A DNA stretch of 7,082 nt from assembly GCA_003523465.1 (NCBI GenBank), contig DQAA01000651.1, positions 1-7,082 of the forward strand, in the 5' to 3' direction. Below, one piece after another: positions 6,994 to 7,082 of the stretch; within the stretch, counting starts at the first letter, position 1; every line of letters starts with the position of its first letter. Under the pieces are notes generated by a model. The model saw only the letters and a list, made by a program, of their open reading frames with translations. It searched no databases and had not been told where the DNA came from. A program made the translations under genes and the position numbers. The DNA is from Pseudomonas sp. (GTDB lineage Bacteria > Pseudomonadota > Gammaproteobacteria > Pseudomonadales > Pseudomonadaceae).

Positions 6994-7078
6994 GGCCTCA
7001 TCGCCGGCAACGCCGGCTCCCACAGGTTCAGTGGTGTATGCGATACCTGTGGGAGCCGGCGTTGCCGGCGATGAGGCC
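6994..7078. repeat. REPIN: two inverted REP sequences with perfect 34-bp arms
   Basis: The left arm (6994-7027) and right arm (7045-7078) are exact reverse complements over all 34 bases, separated by a 17-base spacer. Each arm contains GCCGGC-AAC-GCCGGC, which can fold on itself, next to the CTCCCACAGG end typical of Pseudomonas REP sequences (GTGGGAGC...GGCGATGAGG in the other orientation). Paired inverted REPs of this kind, REPINs, are dispersed between genes in fluorescent pseudomonads and are thought to be mobilised by a RAYT transposase encoded elsewhere. It lies just past the gltP terminator, a common location. Confidence 0.9.
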
Positions 7079-7082
7079 ATCA

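Overview
The window looks like a chromosomal segment of a fluorescent-group Pseudomonas (P. fluorescens / P. protegens / P. chlororaphis type). The grounds are the GC-rich codon use, a KinB-AlgB pair whose predicted proteins closely resemble those of P. aeruginosa in length and key residues, the gene order algB - DUF1328 - Ivy - gltP (recalled as similar to the PA5483-PA5479 region of P. aeruginosa), and a REP doublet (REPIN) at the right edge. Species assignment is inference; no database was searched.

Left part (1-3591). The 3' end of an EAL-domain c-di-GMP phosphodiesterase runs rightward. It meets, stop codon to stop codon, the leftward two-component operon algB-kinB. AlgB is an NtrC-type response regulator with an intact GAFTGA loop. 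KinB is its membrane histidine kinase/phosphatase. Their ends overlap by 4 bases (ATGA), so translation is probably coupled.

Centre (3592-4875). A 320-base divergent intergenic region separates algB from a rightward three-gene unit. The unit encodes an unrecognised 92-residue single-span membrane protein, a 54-residue DUF1328/UPF0391 membrane protein, and an Ivy-family periplasmic lysozyme inhibitor. The intergenic region has the layout of a sigma-54-dependent promoter: a near-consensus -24/-12 element, a perfect match to the IHF consensus about 60 bp upstream of the predicted start, and a dyad further upstream that could bind an activator. Because the divergent gene encodes a sigma-54-type activator, AlgB is the obvious candidate regulator. 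This is the most interesting hypothesis in the window.

Right part (4876-7082). About 725 bases without a convincing protein gene follow. The first 230 bases are GC-rich and fold into a series of hairpins, two of which show GGA in five-base loops. One of these matches the first nine bases of the CsrA/RsmA binding consensus, so the stretch is a candidate structured RNA or regulatory 3' UTR. A hairpin plus T-run may end that transcript. Upstream of the next gene are a perfect 17-bp palindrome and another hairpin. gltP (acidic amino acid:proton symporter) follows and ends at a strong intrinsic terminator. The window closes with a REPIN having perfect 34-bp arms.

Taken together, the centre reads as envelope biology: alginate control (KinB/AlgB) beside a lysozyme inhibitor and small membrane proteins, flanked by c-di-GMP turnover and glutamate uptake genes.
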